From: Carex sylvatica
Lineage: Eukaryota; Streptophyta; Magnoliopsida; Poales; Cyperaceae
DNA length: 20,782 nucleotides
Assembly (NCBI GenBank): GCA_964058845.1
Contig: CAXKVR010000488.1
Coordinates: 1-20,782 of the forward strand
Reading direction: 5' to 3'
The notes below the pieces were generated by a model, which saw only the letters and a program-made list of their open reading frames with translations, had not been told where the DNA came from and did no database searches. The first letter of the stretch is position 1. Each line of letters begins with the position of its first letter. This document shows, piece after piece, positions 1 through 10,172 of this stretch. The position numbers and the translations under genes are program-made.

Positions 1-250
1 AATGATCCTACATTATCCGCCTCTTCTCTTCACTTGATGAGAAAGCGAACTGATTTGATTAGGCTGCAGTGTCTTCTGATGATTTGATGAGGACAAAATT
101 AAAGATGACTCAATAGAATTATTAATTTATAAATTAGAGTATAGTTTCGGAGCCTCGTGAAGAATAAAAGATCTTCAAATTCTCTCCTTGACTCATCTTT
201 TATATTCAAAATTCGATTGAATTTTCTTTCTAAATATTTAAAGTTGAATA

Positions 251-289
251 ACTTTTGTTTCGCTTATTCCTTAAGAGAGAAACAAAAGT
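251..289. repeat. Perfect 11-bp inverted repeat (hairpin)
   Basis: ACTTTTGTTTC at 251-261 is the exact reverse complement of GAAACAAAAGT at 279-289, with a 17-base loop. It may be a remnant of a small foldback element. No function is evident. Confidence 0.6.
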
Positions 290-605
290 ACTATAATGGC
301 CCAATAATTAAACATGACCATCAGATTGTTTGAATATTGAACAGTTTAAATTGTATAAATAAAAAGATGGAATATGAGATGTGCAGTTTTAATTGGAATA
401 ATTGAGAACAATTATTGAACGGTCCAATATAAGAAAGGAGCCCGACCCATCGTACTTAGGTTAAAAAGGGCTTTCTTTGAAGAAATCAATGAATCAAAGT
501 GGGCTGTATAGTCTTGCCACTTGGACGGGAGGAAATAAATTGCATAAATTTGATTTTCTTATCGAGTGGTGTTTTTTCTTCGTACTGTTGTAAGGTCATG
601 CAGTA

Positions 606-614
606 TTTTTTTTT

Positions 615-645
<31 letters not shown>

Positions 646-648
646 GGG
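606..648. repeat. T19-G24 homopolymer pair
   Basis: Nineteen consecutive T (606-624) run directly into twenty-four consecutive G (625-648). G runs of this length are rare in plant genomes and fragile in sequencing. The exact lengths should be treated as uncertain. On the minus strand it reads C24-A19. Confidence 0.85.
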
Positions 649-934
649 TCTCTCTTTACTACGAAATTATTTCTCTTTTAGTTTCTAGCACCATAGTGAA
701 CAAAGTCTATACTCACAACTTTTACTTGTTAAAAATATTATATTATATTATGTTATGCTTTTATATTTTATGTAAGAAATTGTTTGTTGTTTTCAAGAGT
801 TTTATACCTGCGCACGCAATCTGGATTCGATGTTGATGTTGCAGTACATGTATTGCATTGAAATCTGTACAGAATGCCCTGAACTAGTTTTGCCAGGTAT
901 TATAATTAATAATCAGTGTACGAAAATAAAGAGC

Positions 935-940
935 TTTATT
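935..940 (-). terminator. Candidate polyadenylation signal AATAAA for the GGT gene
   Basis: TTTATT on the plus strand gives AATAAA on the coding (minus) strand, about 260 bases past the stop codon at 1199-1201. It is the only exact copy I see between the stop and this point. Plant poly(A) signals are loose, so the true cleavage site could be nearer the stop. Confidence 0.35.
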
Positions 941-1198
941 ATATACAGAGCCACTGTGGAATATATCATCCAGAGCTTTAATTATAAATTTATAATGTAC
1001 AAAGAGCAAATGCATGTATAACAGATACCTTACACTTAAAAATGACCAGAATGCCCTTGGCCAATGAATATAAATGTTTGCACTGCAAATTTTGTAGACA
1101 CTGTGCTTTTTAGCTTTCCTAATAGCTTTCACCTATCTAAGGTAGTACTGAAGAAATACAATGGACACTGCGAATTTTTCATAATTCACCAGAAATAC

Positions 1199-4100
1199 TT
1201 ATATTCCTGCAGGGGCCCCATCTTTCCGCGGGTCACTGACAGCTGTCAGCATACCCTTAAAAACTGCATTTTCAGTATTTCTTCTCAAAAAAATTCTCCA
1301 GTTTCTTCTTTTCCCATCCCAATTTTGCACAGGTTCTCCCAAGTCATGAACCACTAACTGGCACACTGCACCAGATGATGTGTTCTCCAGCACATGACCT
1401 CTTTTTTCCAAAAACAGTTTCGAGCTTCTTTCAAATTCAATAAATTCCCCATCTATTGCAGTGTAATTCTCGTATGTAACCTTGTTTGGTATCAACTGTA
1501 TGGATAAGGTTTAGAGTTTATTATTAGATTTTAATCCCAAGTCAAAGACTTGCTGCCAAAGTTCTTTATTTGTAATATCTATTTGGGAATTGATTCTGCT
1601 AAAGACTTGCTGCCAAAGTTTTTTATTTGTAATATCAGATCCCAAACTGAATGTGTCAAGAAAGGTTTTAAGTTCGAGTGTCCCTACAGTGAAACTTTTT
1701 TTTTCAAAATTCAGTTTGATTTAATGATAAAATTACTATGAAAAGAGAAAGAGCCTAACAAACCTTGTGGTATACCCTAGATTTTTGTACAGAATCAAGG
1801 GGATCCATTCCAAGTACAAAATGATTCAGAAATACTTGAAGAACGGCTGGAATTATTTTTGTGCCACCACTAGCTCCTACAACACCAGCTAGCTGATTTT
1901 CCTGATAAATCAGTATTCCAAAAAAGCAAAGAAATTATAATTGGAGAACTTAAAAGATGATTTATAAAGCATCAGTTATTTACAGTATTGGGACTAAAAA
2001 ATTAAGGAAATTTATAAAGATGATTTAAGAATGATCTCTAAGTAGTCTGACCGTACCCTTTTAGTCAAACATGAGGTCAATTGTGTGAATGGATGATTTC
2101 TAACGAGAGAGTATTCAGTCAAACAATGTCCTAGGCCACATATGTAATCACACCAATTTCCTTAATTTTTTAAACCAAAGAGGTTCGTTTGGAATGTTTA
2201 GGAACACAATGGGAATATTTAAAGTTCAGGGACCAAAACAGAATGGATAGTGATGTGCCACTTACAACCAAAATTAAAATCTAATAAAAGAAAAAAGATC
2301 TAGCTAGAAAATACAAATTCAAAAATTTCAATAATAAACACAAGTATTTCTTTTTGAATGGGAACGAGGAGGGGGGTGGGGATTTGGTTGAACCTTATTC
2401 TCGCATTTTTTATCTTCTTCTTATTTTATTTTTATTTTTATTTTTTTTGGGTGTGTTTTAGTCCAAGGTTCAAAACTGTTATTCTGGGTTTTCTACCTTG
2501 TTGTGCATTTCTGTTTTGGGCTATCCATGTAGTTTCCTTGATTTAATTTAACAATTTTTATATGGAATTATTCATTTCCATATACGTGTCAACTTGTGCA
2601 TTTCAGAACGTATGGAGCACATCAGTAAAAAATCCTCATGCATACAACTGTCACTGTCAATCTCTTCAGACAAGATTAACTTAGATTAAGAAATAGAAGG
2701 GAAAATCACCTTTAGTATGATCAATGGTGTCATGGAAGAAAGTGGCCGTTTGCGTGGCTCGATGAAGTTGGCAGGGGCTGGTGGCAGTTCATCTGGTGTC
2801 AACTCAGATGGGACCGAGAAATCATCCATTTCATTATTTAATACTATGCCTGTTGAAGGCGATAATACACCAGCCCCAAAATAGTAGTTTACCGTGGTTG
2901 TCATTGCTACAGCATTTCTATCAGAGTCTACCACACAGAAATGGCTTGTGCCATTGTCTCTTAATTGACTCCACCTGATTAAATGAAATACAACTATCAA
3001 GCATATATAATGAAACACTGAACAGCTTCTGTTGGCACACTTACTTGGTAAAGTTGTTAAATAATGTTGACACACTAACTTATTAAGGTTGTTAAATTAT
3101 TAATTAAATAAATGAAGTGTAAAAGAATTACTTCGGCATGTAGTAACTGGGGCTAAAAGTAGTATTATCAACTATTTTCTGCCGAATTTTGGCTGCAAAG
3201 GATGGAGAAAGCATATTGGAAACATCCAGGGTTACATTCACAAAATCAGGGTCCCCAAGATTCATTCTCACTGCAAACATGTGCTTCATAGATTCTATTA
3301 TCCGGTGTAGACCTAACAATCCTTGAACAGCTTGTACCGACCGGTAACTGTCAAGTATGTTCATAATCTACAAAATAAATAAAAAAGGAAGTTTGTAAAT
3401 TCAGGTATTAAATAAAAAAGGAAGTGTGTAAAACAGACTTTCTAGACTATACAGGCATGTGAGCTGCCCAACACTCCAGTGATCCAATTCTAGTGTCAAG
3501 CCGGTACAATGCTGTACCAGATTAAAATCAGGTACCAGTACTGACCTGACGAGTATGTATCAATTGTAACATCATACTGAAAATGAAAGAAAATCATGTA
3601 AAAGAAAAAGGGTAGAATGGAATAATGAGCAGTACCAGAGCCATGCCAACAGTACCACTAGAGGGGGGATGCATGCCAAGTAATGTATAACCCATTGCTT
3701 CAAACTCCAGTGCTTTCTTTATCACTACTTTGTACTCTTTCAAATCTTCCATTGTTAGTACACCACCTACAGTTTGCGTTGTATGTATAAACTTACAGTA
3801 TCATATAGTTCTTTTGAATCTTTTTATGAGAACCCAACCAATTAGAAGTTCTTGGCAAATACCTAGATTGCCAATTCATTGGGTTTGGATTATTGACAAA
3901 TCCAACCATACAAAAAAAAGTGTGCAGTACCTAAATTTTGGACATCCTTTATGAAATTCTCTCCAAGAGACCCCTTGTAAAAAGCATCAGGCCCCTTCTC
4001 AGATATTTCCTCTAGCGTGTCAGCAAGCTTAGGGTTATAGCACGTCTCATTGACTAATAGCAGCTTGCCACCTGGAGCAAGGACCTCTGTTAGACCAGGA

Positions 4101-7100
4101 TCTGCTAAGATCAGTGCCTCTTTTGATTTCATTGCCTGTTAAACAAGTCAAACTAGACTCTTTAGATTCAACTTCACCATGTGACCCTATTTGAGTAGCT
4201 TAATTTCAGAATTGCAGTTCAAATTTGACATCATCCCTTTCAAGTCCTGCGCTAGTACAATGCGATACCATTTTGCATTGTACCTTCTATTAAATAATTG
4301 TCTAAGTTCCAGCTGGGTTACACACCGGTAAAACTAAATTTTGTACCATGATGTACCATTTCAGCTGGTATGGTAATTGTAACATTATCTGAAATACAAA
4401 TATAAAATTAATCATTAAAAGTAATATACGAAATCTCTAGATGTGTTTTCGAGTGAAACAAGTAAAATATTATAAGGTTGAGTTCATTTTATATAAGAAG
4501 TCGATAAAATAAGTAAGTTATTTTTAAGTGAATCATTATGAGATTATCTACATATCAAACTGACTTGTATAAAGTGAATGTTACTAAATTTCTGAAATAT
4601 TAAGAAACAAATATTTGAATATTATAAGTGATATGAGACAGAGACATTTAAAGTTAACATTGCTAATTAATGTATAAGCTTCTTTCAAGTATTTTTGAAC
4701 TAATTTACAATGTTTGAAAAATTAAAGGTAAATTATGTGAAAATGCAAAATTAACAAGATTAGAAAAGAATGAAAACTAAAATAAATACAATTTGGTCAA
4801 GGGGATCCGCTTGTCATTCATGTGAGATTCTCTTAACCTGCTTTTTAATTTCTCTATCAATCTCTCCTCTCTCACTGTGCACGTGGCTAAATCACCCTGC
4901 ACCAGCACTAGTGCATGAGTGAGCTGCTCGCTCTTTTTACCGACTTTAGCTATGTTCTTCTTTCACACGGACAATACAGTAACACATATAGCATTTTCCC
5001 TCTCCCTCTTCTTATAATTCTCCACCTCATCTGAACTAGGGTTTTGCAAGTTTGAAACTGGAGTTCCATTGCACATGTGTTTTACTCTTGAAGGATATAT
5101 AAGCTTGTTGTCAGTTCATATCGGTGAAACTTTTGGTACTCCACTCTTGCCTCTCTTTACCTCTTATTGGGTCTAAACCCGTTAACCATTGTGTATACTT
5201 CCCTCTCTTGGTTTGGGTGTAGTGGTTTGGTTTGGAATTGATGATCTATATGTAGAAGAGTTGTTCATGTGAAGTTGTATATTGTTAATTTAAACATAGA
5301 ACCAATAAAAGAAAAACACAACCAAATGTATTAGTGTCATTTCTAAACCGTAGAAAAGCTGTATGAAGATAATATAATTGAGTGACTGTATGAGTGAGTA
5401 ATATATTAATATGGTAACCGGATTGTTTTGTTAGAAAATAAAATATATACCTTCATCTTTTCTTATTTAAATTTTATTAAAAGGAGAAAGTTACTCATAT
5501 ATAGTTGTGTTACATGAATGAATAATATTTAACTAGTTCTCTGAGTATTATTTAAAGAAAGAAATATATTAATGTGAAAGACACATATTGACTATCATTT
5601 AAATTATATATCATATAAATTATTGCTTGTACTTTGCAAGTAAGCTAACTATGTTAAAGTATCATCATCTAGATAGCTTCATATTACTGTGTACTAAATT
5701 GTGTATATAAAACTAGTTATCATGTTTTACTTAATTCTATACAGTATGTCTCATAAAATTATTATATGATGAAATTATGATTTATATGAAATATAAATAA
5801 AGTGTGCATATGTATGAATAATGACTTTTAAGGTTAAATATTGATTTTAAAAAGGGGGATTAAGGGAAAGTTTAGAAAAGAACTTCAATAATATATATTT
5901 CCTTGTTTGTATCTATGTCTTGATGAGCTTATTTACCTGTTCAATATTGTTATCCGTGGTATCAGCACTTCTTTTATAAACTGGTATGGGTAGTTATCAT
6001 ATACATATTATGAACCATATCCTGAGCTTTATTCCATCTCTTTTATGATTTCCTTGGAATAAGTACCAGTTAATAATGATCGTTCCTTTCTTGTGTGATA
6101 ATCTGCGAAATTAAGTTACTAACTCCGAATCGAAATTTTGTTTCCTTTTAGATGTAGCTATGAACTTGGCATATGAATTGAGTAAGCTATATGATACACT
6201 TGAGGAATGATGAACTTGATTTAAAGTCACATTGTGTCCTACGTTATCAAGTGCGAGGTTATTCGATTAGTCTGAGATTTATGACTAGAAATTAAATCGT
6301 AATTCACTGTGCATTTTGAATATTTGTTTAACTGCATTGATTGAACTGTTACATCATATGCATAACCCAATACAAATGAAACTGAATTACAGGTAAGTCT
6401 GTTGACTGTCATGTTGATATGGTTTATCGATTGATTGATTCTTATTGTAAATGATTGATTAAGACCACAGTGACTAAAGTAATTGAATATCAGTACCGGT
6501 TGGGTAGGGGATATTGAATAAATTGTGAATTGTGACTGTGAGACTAATGAATTGCTAGTGAATTGTAGTAACTGTTTTATCAATGATTTTCTTTCCGATA
6601 ATGACATTATTGAAATATTGATTTCGTATTGTTTCCGTTAACAAGTTGTCATGATTGTTAGAATGTTATAATCCCTGACACGACAAATACATGTTATAGT
6701 ATCTATCAGTGTTACCATACTAGAAATTGTAAAGTTAAGAAACCAAATGTTATTAGACTTAATGGTTGTAAAGATTAGGTTCCAAACGTGAGCAAACTTT
6801 ATGGATTAAAAGATTTTGATCCAAACCATCATTTTGATATGATTCTTAGAGTTCTGATTTATTTATATAATTTTTGTTGGTCAATTGGATACTGTTATTG
6901 AGCATTTGCATTCGTTATTATGAAATGAACTTTTATTTCTCGTGCGATGATTTCATTCTGAATATGAATTTTCTTCAAATTCAATAATCTGAGTGGCAAT
7001 CAGCATTGAGAAATAATTTATTATTTCTCACTCGTTTTTCCTTGTGGGTTACAGGTTCATTATGCGAAGTTAGAGAAACGTTTTCAGGTTATAATTGACA

Positions 7101-9901
7101 GTAGGGCGACCTAAAGGTATAGGATTTGAGTTTATTATATCTGACAGGGTGTAGAGAATATGTCTCTAGCATCATCTACTATAAAATATCAAATAATTGT
7201 TGTAAATAAATTGAGATGTAGTAAAAATAATAGATGTTATTAGCAATGCATAAAAAGATTTATGCCTTATGTTATGTATGTTGTTATGGAAAATAAATGC
7301 GGTAGAATTGTTGCACCTCCGAATTGGAGGTGTGACAGTAATCAATGCTGTAAATTGTATCAGTGGCATATTCTAATATTAGCTAGCATGTACGTAACAT
7401 AAGGCATGTTCTAATATTAGCTAGCATCTTTTGGTAATCAATGCTGTAAATTGTATCAGTGGCATGTTCTAATATTAGCTAGCATGTATAACCGCACCTG
7501 TGCCAAGATGGGGACAACGACAAAACCATCTCTGGCTAGCTTGATGGAAGGGAGAAAGAGGTCCCGCCACGGGAGTCGGCCGTACCTGGTCCAGACTGCA
7601 TGCAAACCAGCTATCTCGCCTGGAACGCCAGCGGATAGCGGGCCTTCGAATTTAGAAGTCGGGTTGGCCCTGTACATGTCCTGTTCAATTTGCTTTTATA
7701 TTACCAAAAGATACAAACATTCTGAATTGACAACTAAAAAATGATGTTGATCGTAAATATGAATAATTTATGATATGATATTTCTCCTAAATTTTTTTCT
7801 ATTACTTTTATGTCGTTCAATAACAATACAGTATTATAAGTATATGCACTTTGTTAAATAATTATTGCTCAATATGCCTATGAAAAAATGGGGATAATAA
7901 GATGTCGGTTTAAAACTTAATATTAAGGGGGATTTCATATATACCACTCAAAAACTATAAATTATGTATTACCCCCTCTAAATTCTATAATTACATATTT
8001 ATCATTCAAAATTTTAATAACTCGCATGTTTATCCAATTAATTAAAAACTAGTATTAATTAAACTTAATCTTATATAAAATATAATTAAATAGTCCCTTT
8101 TCCATCCTCCTTTCCCTTCTTTCCCCTTTCAATTTTGTGTAAGCGGTTAACAGAGTGGAAAATCAAAAGAATCAACGATTTCGCATCACTTCAATTCATA
8201 TGATGCTGAATATTTGTCCCTCCAGTCAAGCACTGAGCTCTTCCTATTATTTTCAAAAAGGGAAAGTCGATTTGTGTTTTCTTTGATCTGGGAAAATCCA
8301 ATATTATGCTTTGAGCCACTATCAACAAACTTCACAGCATGCCTAAGAGCTTTTCATAAAAAAAATAAAAATAAACAACAACTATACCTAGCTCCTAGAT
8401 ACCCACTAAAATAAAATATGGAATTTGAGATGATTTAACTCCCATCCTTCGAGGTGGCTGTTTTTTTGTTATAATACATCACTTGGGAGTAGGTCCGATG
8501 CCCATTGGACCTACTTTGGTTCGATAGGTGATCTGGCCATTCAATTTTATCAAAAATTGTGCGCTCCTATTAATGATTATGAAAAACTTCATCAAAGTAC
8601 TTGTACAGTTCTTCATTCTAAATTGTACTGATATATTTGTCTAGCTACTACTGGAACCAACGCCGTTAAATTTTCAAGTTCAAAAAAGAAGGATAGGGAA
8701 AGGGAGTGCTTAATTGTATTTTATATAAGATTATATCTAATTAATTTCAGTTTTTAATTAATTAGATAAATATGTGAGTTACTAAAATTTTTTATGGTAA
8801 ATATATAATTATAGAATTTGGAGAAGAAAATAAGTAATTTCATAGTTTTTTAGTGGCATAGGTATAATTCCCCAAACTATAAAAAATAATAGGATGGACA
8901 GCCTAAAAGAACACGTACGGATTATCGCACGAGAATTCACCGCAGAACATATTCAAACAGGGAATTCTATAATTGTAGCAGGTTGCTGCCACCCACTGGA
9001 AAAGACCCCATTATTCTACTTTTTACAAGGAAACCCGACAGCAATAGGCCAATAATACAATACTAATGGAATAAAGACCCGGAAACTATTATATAAAACA
9101 ATTTTATTAACAAAACAATACAAAATAAATCCTGCCAGGTCACCACATAAATATCTTCACCTAGTCACCTACAAATAACTATAAGTAAATAACCCTGACA
9201 AACATTGATATTTTACTACAATTCACCAAATTTACAAATGCAATACCAATAAATTAATGTATGAGAGAGAGAACTTACAGTGGAGGCTGCAGCTGGAGCA
9301 GTTTCTCTGGCGTCAAAAGCCAGAGCCTCGCCAGAAGCAGAGTCTCTGACAACAATAAATGAACCGCCACCGACGCCGCTAGAGAAAGGGTGAACGACCC
9401 CTGAGCACAGAGCAACGGCAACGGCTGCATCGACCGCATGGCCGCCGATTTTGAGAATTTGCACGCCGATCTCAGAGCACCTCCCGTCATCTGCCGCCAC
9501 TACGCCAGACTCTGATTCGACCGACCCGGGCCCCTCTGTGCTTTTAATTGTGCTTCTGACACCATTGTTATGTGATGAAGATATGATGTGTATGTTACTG
9601 GAGTTGGTTGTGTAGGAGGCTATTGTCAGGATAAGCGTAACACCTGGAAACAAACAGGTAAACAACCACCACAGAGCATAGGGAATCTTCAGTAAAGCAA
9701 ATTAACTGGACGTCTCCAGCTTCTTCTTTTATTTCAAATAAAATCATGAAATTATGCAAAAACCTCCACATCCAGTTCCCATAGATAGCAATAAAGAAGT
9801 GTTGGATTACCTATCAGAACGGACGCAGCGGAACATAGCCAGGTACGCCGGGAAGGCGCTCGGTAGTCCAGGAGAGTATATTTTAAATCGCCGTGCGCCA
9901 T
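1199..9901 (-). CDS. GGT3: Vacuolar-type gamma-glutamyltransferase / glutathione hydrolase 3, nine exons, 636 aa
   Basis: Cleaves the gamma-glutamyl bond of glutathione and, in Arabidopsis At4g29210 (GGT4 in papers, GGT3 in databases), of glutathione S-conjugates in the vacuole. Exons, 5' to 3': 9901-9811, 9643-9279, 7680-7498, 4135-3931, 3766-3636, 3367-3132, 2974-2710, 1901-1764, 1495-1199. All eight introns are GT-AG and phases match (1,0,0,1,0,2,0,0). The product is 636 aa, close to the Arabidopsis length. Basic residues R18-R19 precede a hydrophobic segment at about 21-41, a type II signal anchor. Motifs seen: RETAP 143-147 (substrate carboxylate), GVPGE 170-174, catalytic Thr413 in NGTSH starting the small subunit, T431, N433, E452, D455, the SSM serines 483-484 and oxyanion glycines 504-505. 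The family PPPSSG reads HPPSSG (H314), an oddity. The ATG is chosen because exon 1 joins exon 2 through a split Gly31 codon and completes the anchor. An N-terminus read back into intron 1 would need a TTG start. Family assignment is near certain; the vacuolar location is inferred. Confidence 0.94.
1544..1636. repeat. 36-bp direct repeat in intron 8, 57-bp period
   Basis: A 36-bp unit beginning AAAGACTTGCTGCC at 1544-1579 recurs at 1601-1636 with one visible C/T difference. The spacing suggests a local tandem duplication of 57 bases inside the 268-base last intron of the GGT gene. No effect on the flanking splice sites is apparent. Confidence 0.85.
1996..2171. repeat. Small foldback repeat in intron 7
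   Basis: AAAAAATTAAGGAAATT (1996-2012) is the exact reverse complement of 2155-2171. The intervening sequence is not symmetrical. It resembles a decayed MITE inside the 808-base intron 7. No target duplication is recognisable. The rest of the intron, to 2709, is AT-rich with a T-rich stretch near 2400-2450. Confidence 0.5.
3497..3590. repeat. GTACC-rich palindromic repeat in intron 5
   Basis: The segment contains several GGTAC/GTACC words in both orientations, then ATTGTAACATCATACTGAAA. A similar arrangement occurs in intron 3 (4250-4396). The two look like diverged copies of one dispersed repeat, each within an intron of the same gene. Confidence 0.4.
4250..4377. repeat. GTACC-rich palindromic repeat in intron 3
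   Basis: Contains a perfect 9-bp hairpin, GTACAATGC at 4255-4263 pairing with GCATTGTAC at 4275-4283, and further GTACC words near 4340-4360. It is related to the repeat at 3497-3590 in intron 5 and directly abuts the proposed left edge of the solo LTR. Confidence 0.4.
4378..7337 (+). mobile_element. Probable solo LTR of a long-LTR Ty3/gypsy-type retrotransposon, 2,960 bp, in intron 3
   Basis: The left end reads TGTAACATTATC and the right end GGAGGTGTGACA, so the tips TGTAACA and TGTGACA are near-perfect inverted repeats. The 5 bases outside are GTAAT on both sides (4373-4377 and 7338-7342), the duplication size expected for LTR elements. The right end carries a hairpin, CACCTCC 7314-7320 with GGAGGTG 7326-7332, which I recall as common near the ends of plant long LTRs. 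A TATATAAG box at 5096-5103 follows a CACGTGG motif at 4880-4886 and favours the plus orientation. There is no primer binding site, polypurine tract or coding region, so it is a solo LTR. A related empty site exists nearby: TGGTAAT followed by CAATGCTG at 7432-7446. Caution: a look-alike sequence in intron 5 (near 3555-3585) crosses the proposed left boundary. Assignment to a Tekay/Del-like clade is only inference. Confidence 0.62.
7343..7488. repeat. Tandem duplication in intron 3 next to exon 3
   Basis: A block starting CAATGCTGTAAATTG and ending AGCTAGCATGTA occurs at 7343-7392 and again at 7439-7488, a 96-base period. A shorter piece, GGCATGTTCTAATATTAGC onward, is repeated once more at 7403-7427. 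The copy nearest the gene ends 9 bases before the exon 3 donor (GT at 7497-7496). The first copy is interrupted by the solo LTR, so the duplication predates that insertion. Confidence 0.8.
7927..8873. mobile_element. 947-bp element with long (about 200 bp) terminal inverted repeats in intron 2
   Basis: The left arm starts GGGGGATTTCATATATACCA (7927). The right arm, read inward from 8873 on the minus strand, starts GGGGAATTATACCTATGCCA. The two stay alignable for roughly 200 bases, through a shared CTATAATTA block and TTAATTAAAAACT, to about 8125 on the left and 8680 on the right. Long TIRs beginning with a G run around an unrelated core fit a non-autonomous Mutator-like element. I could not find a convincing 9-bp target duplication, so the class is tentative. 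No transposase is encoded. Confidence 0.65.
8186..8566 (-). pseudogene. Possible captured gene fragments inside the long-TIR element
   Basis: Two minus-strand stretches in the core read like real protein rather than AT-rich noise. The first (8566-8435) opens directly after an AG that could be an acceptor and stays open 43 codons, with ERTIFDKIEWPDHL near its start. The second (8347-8186) follows a T-rich tract and AG, stays open 53 codons to a TGA, and includes KFVDSGSKHNIGF and SVLDWRDKYSASYELK. I recognise neither. They could be two exons of a host gene carried by a Pack-MULE, or chance open frames, since both are short. Confidence 0.28.
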
Positions 9902-9925
9902 TATCTTCCAACTACTTTGTGGGGA

Positions 9926-9956
9926 GTGGGAGAGGGAGAGGGAGAGGGAGAGAGAC
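9926..9956 (-). promoter_or_regulatory. Pyrimidine-rich (TCTCCC)n tract just upstream of the GGT start codon
   Basis: The plus strand carries about four tandem GGGAGA units, so the coding strand has a CT microsatellite ending about 25 bases before the ATG at 9901. CT-rich tracts in this position are typical of plant 5' leaders and core promoters (Y patches). No strong TATA box is visible upstream on the minus strand. Repeat length here could vary between alleles. Confidence 0.5.
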
Positions 9957-10029
9957 GTACTGTCTTCTATTTGGACAGGGTATTTGAAGGAATCTTGAGT
10001 CCAACTATTCTGAGGTAATGCACCATTTA

Positions 10030-10172
10030 AATTTTAATTCGGACTGTCCGATCAAAATCATGATCAATCGGTCCAAGCCTGGATTGCCAGGAGATCCTTT
10101 AAGATTCGTGTTATTGTATAACGAACGGACCAGATTTGTAATATGAAAATGAGGTACCTTAGGTAGGAATTC
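10030..10172. repeat. Diverged dispersed repeat upstream of the GGT gene
   Basis: The stretch around 10092-10144, with AGATTCGTG, GGACCAGA and TTTGTAAT, resembles 13119-13170 in order and spacing. It also contains GGTCC/GGACC words like those in the foldback element downstream. It is probably an old repeat lying in the upstream region of the gene. No open frame in it looks genuine. Confidence 0.35.

Larger units (their letters stand above)
1..883. other. Intergenic DNA downstream of the GGT gene, no gene seen
   Basis: AT-rich sequence with no convincing coding region on either strand. It contains a short perfect hairpin (251-289) and a long homopolymer pair (606-648), listed separately. The small open frame that crosses the homopolymer run reads as poly-Phe then poly-Gly and is not credible as a protein. 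Confidence 0.6.

Noticed and set aside
499..681. Small plus-strand protein
   Set aside because: Its body is poly-Phe and poly-Gly from the T/G homopolymer.
6239..6607. 122-codon minus-strand frame in intron 3
   Set aside because: It lies within the solo LTR, is low in complexity and has no recognisable motif.
7451..7744. Plus-strand frame at 7451-7744
   Set aside because: It is antisense to GGT exon 3, whose minus-strand translation matches the family.
9216..9665. Open frame of 149 codons on the minus strand as the GGT N-terminus
   Set aside because: Its first codon is TTG, its first 22 bases are intron 1 with the AG acceptor, and its tail past 9279 reads into intron 2.
9754..9987. Plus-strand frame at 9754-9987
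   Set aside because: It is antisense to GGT exon 1 and its Gly/Arg tail is the GGGAGA microsatellite.
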